Source: Burkholderiales bacterium
GTDB taxonomy: Bacteria; Pseudomonadota; Gammaproteobacteria; Burkholderiales; Burkholderiaceae_C
Assembly: GCA_013205525.1 (NCBI GenBank)
Contig: JABMMR010000135.1
Location: 1-16,063 of the forward strand
Length of the DNA stretch: 16,063 nucleotides
Direction of reading: 5' to 3'
Positions 15,472 through 16,063 of this stretch are shown here, piece by piece. The position numbers and the translations under genes are program-made. The notes under the pieces are model-generated. The model worked only from the letters and a program-made list of their open reading frames with translations. It had not been told where the DNA came from and searched no databases. Numbering within the stretch: position 1 is the stretch's first letter; each line of letters begins with the position of its first letter.

Positions 15472-16063
15472 TTAACGCAGGTCGATAACTCTTTTAGCCT
15501 TGCCCATGCTTCGCTCCACCTCGCCCTCGTTGCACAACTCTACTTTCAAACTGCTACCTATATAGGCCTTGGCGTCTTGCTCTAGTTTTAAAGCAGCCAT
15601 TTGCGCCTCAGTGGAATCTGCAGATAAACCTGTGCGCGTCTCGACCTTGACCGTCAAGGTATCGAGTGACCCCTCTTTGCGAAGAAGACACTGGTAGTGC
15701 GCGCTCAAGGCAGATTGCCTCAAGATCAGTTCTTCTATTTGGGTTGGAAAAACATTCACCCCGCGGACAATCATCATGTCGTCGCTTCTGCCCGTGATCT
15801 TTTCCATGCGGCGCATAGCGCGTGCAGTGCCTGGAAGCAACCTCGTTAAGTCTTTGGTACGGTACCTGATGATGGGTAAGGCCTCTTTGGTCAGGCTTGT
15901 GAAAACCAGCTCGCCAAGTTCTCCATCGGGCAATACTTCGCCGGTTTCGGGGTCTATGATTTCTGGGTAAAAGTGATCTTCCCAAACAGTGGGTCCGTCT
16001 TTGGTTTGCACATATTCACTGGCCACACCGGGTCCAATCACCTCAGACAAACCGTAAATATCA
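15472..16063 (-). CDS. paaK: Phenylacetate-CoA ligase, N-terminus missing at window edge
   Basis: The C-terminal 196 residues of an adenylate-forming enzyme of about 430 residues; the reading frame stays open to the right edge, so the start lies outside. PaaK activates phenylacetate to phenylacetyl-CoA, the entry step of the aerobic paa pathway in the cytosol. The visible part begins DIYGLSEVIGPGVASE, the A5-type YGLSE motif specific to PaaK, followed by GELVFTSLTKEALPIIRYRT and the ribose-contact RTKDL; then GRSDDMMIVRGVNVFPTQIE, the hinge/A8 region and its PaaK-specific loop; and finally ERSMGKAKRVIDLR with the A10 Lys. All these are intact. Other paa genes are not visible. A paralogue acting on another aryl acid is possible but the motifs fit PaaK well. 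Confidence 0.94.
   Translation of the reverse strand, partial: DIYGLSEVIGPGVASEYVQTKDGPTVWEDHFYPEIIDPETGEVLPDGELGELVFTSLTKEALPIIRYRTKDLTRLLPGTARAMRRMEKITGRSDDMMIVRGVNVFPTQIEELILRQSALSAHYQCLLRKEGSLDTLTVKVETRTGLSADSTEAQMAALKLEQDAKAYIGSSLKVELCNEGEVERSMGKAKRVIDLR

Noticed and set aside
15453..15477. GTTAAG...CTTTAAC imperfect inverted repeat as a shared terminator for the M61 gene and paaK
   Set aside because: The arms are imperfect, A/T-rich and mostly made of the two opposing stop codons; no T run follows on either strand.

Overview
The window is ordinary core-genome DNA of a betaproteobacterium, most likely Burkholderiales and probably Comamonadaceae (a Limnohabitans/Rhodoferax/Curvibacter-like lineage). 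That placement is inferred from gene content and order (yqgE-ruvX-pyrR-pyrB; rubredoxin next to a ThiD-like kinase and hemL; dusB-fis-purH; ychF next to a UbiH-like monooxygenase, dsbC and an M61 peptidase), the short 77-residue Fis, and moderate GC by eye with heavy use of TTG for Leu. No rRNA, tRNA, CRISPR array, insertion sequence, phage gene or attachment site was found.

Layout. (1) 1-2260, minus strand: yqgE-ruvX-pyrR-pyrB, joined by 4-bp ATGA overlaps and a 3-bp gap, with pyrB cut by the left edge; this is a pyrimidine-synthesis operon carrying two housekeeping genes at its head. (2) 2282-3766, plus: DNA photolyase, divergent from yqgE with only 21 bp between the start codons. (3) 3787-3960, minus: a rubredoxin. 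(4) 4032-6780, plus: a ThiD-like kinase with altered active-site residues, hemL (5-aminolevulinate formation) and a small exported, probably outer-membrane protein that overlaps the hemL stop. (5) 6807-7064, minus: an unrecognised 85-residue protein with a good ribosome-binding site, preceded by a short AT-rich spacer holding a perfect 7-bp inverted repeat. (6) 7142-9986, minus: dusB-fis-purH. (7) 10134-10640, plus: a YqaA/DedA-like membrane protein whose 3' end overlaps ychF. (8) 10630-11721, minus: ychF. (9) 11805-15460, plus: UbiH-like FAD monooxygenase, dsbC and an M61 peptidase with a PDZ-like region, closely spaced and probably one transcript. (10) 15472-16063, minus: 3' part of paaK (phenylacetate-CoA ligase), cut by the right edge.

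The genes are very tightly packed: the largest non-coding gap is about 147 bp, and all four convergent gene pairs end within 26 bp of each other or overlap. I saw no convincing intrinsic terminators. Genes mostly belong to unrelated pathways (pyrimidine, purine, heme and probably quinone synthesis, tRNA modification, light repair, periplasmic disulfide isomerisation). I did not find an evident new defence, mobile or biosynthetic system. The best leads are the altered ThiD-like kinase beside hemL, the lack of room for a PyrR attenuator within the pyr operon, the exported protein coupled to hemL, and the orphan 85-residue protein.
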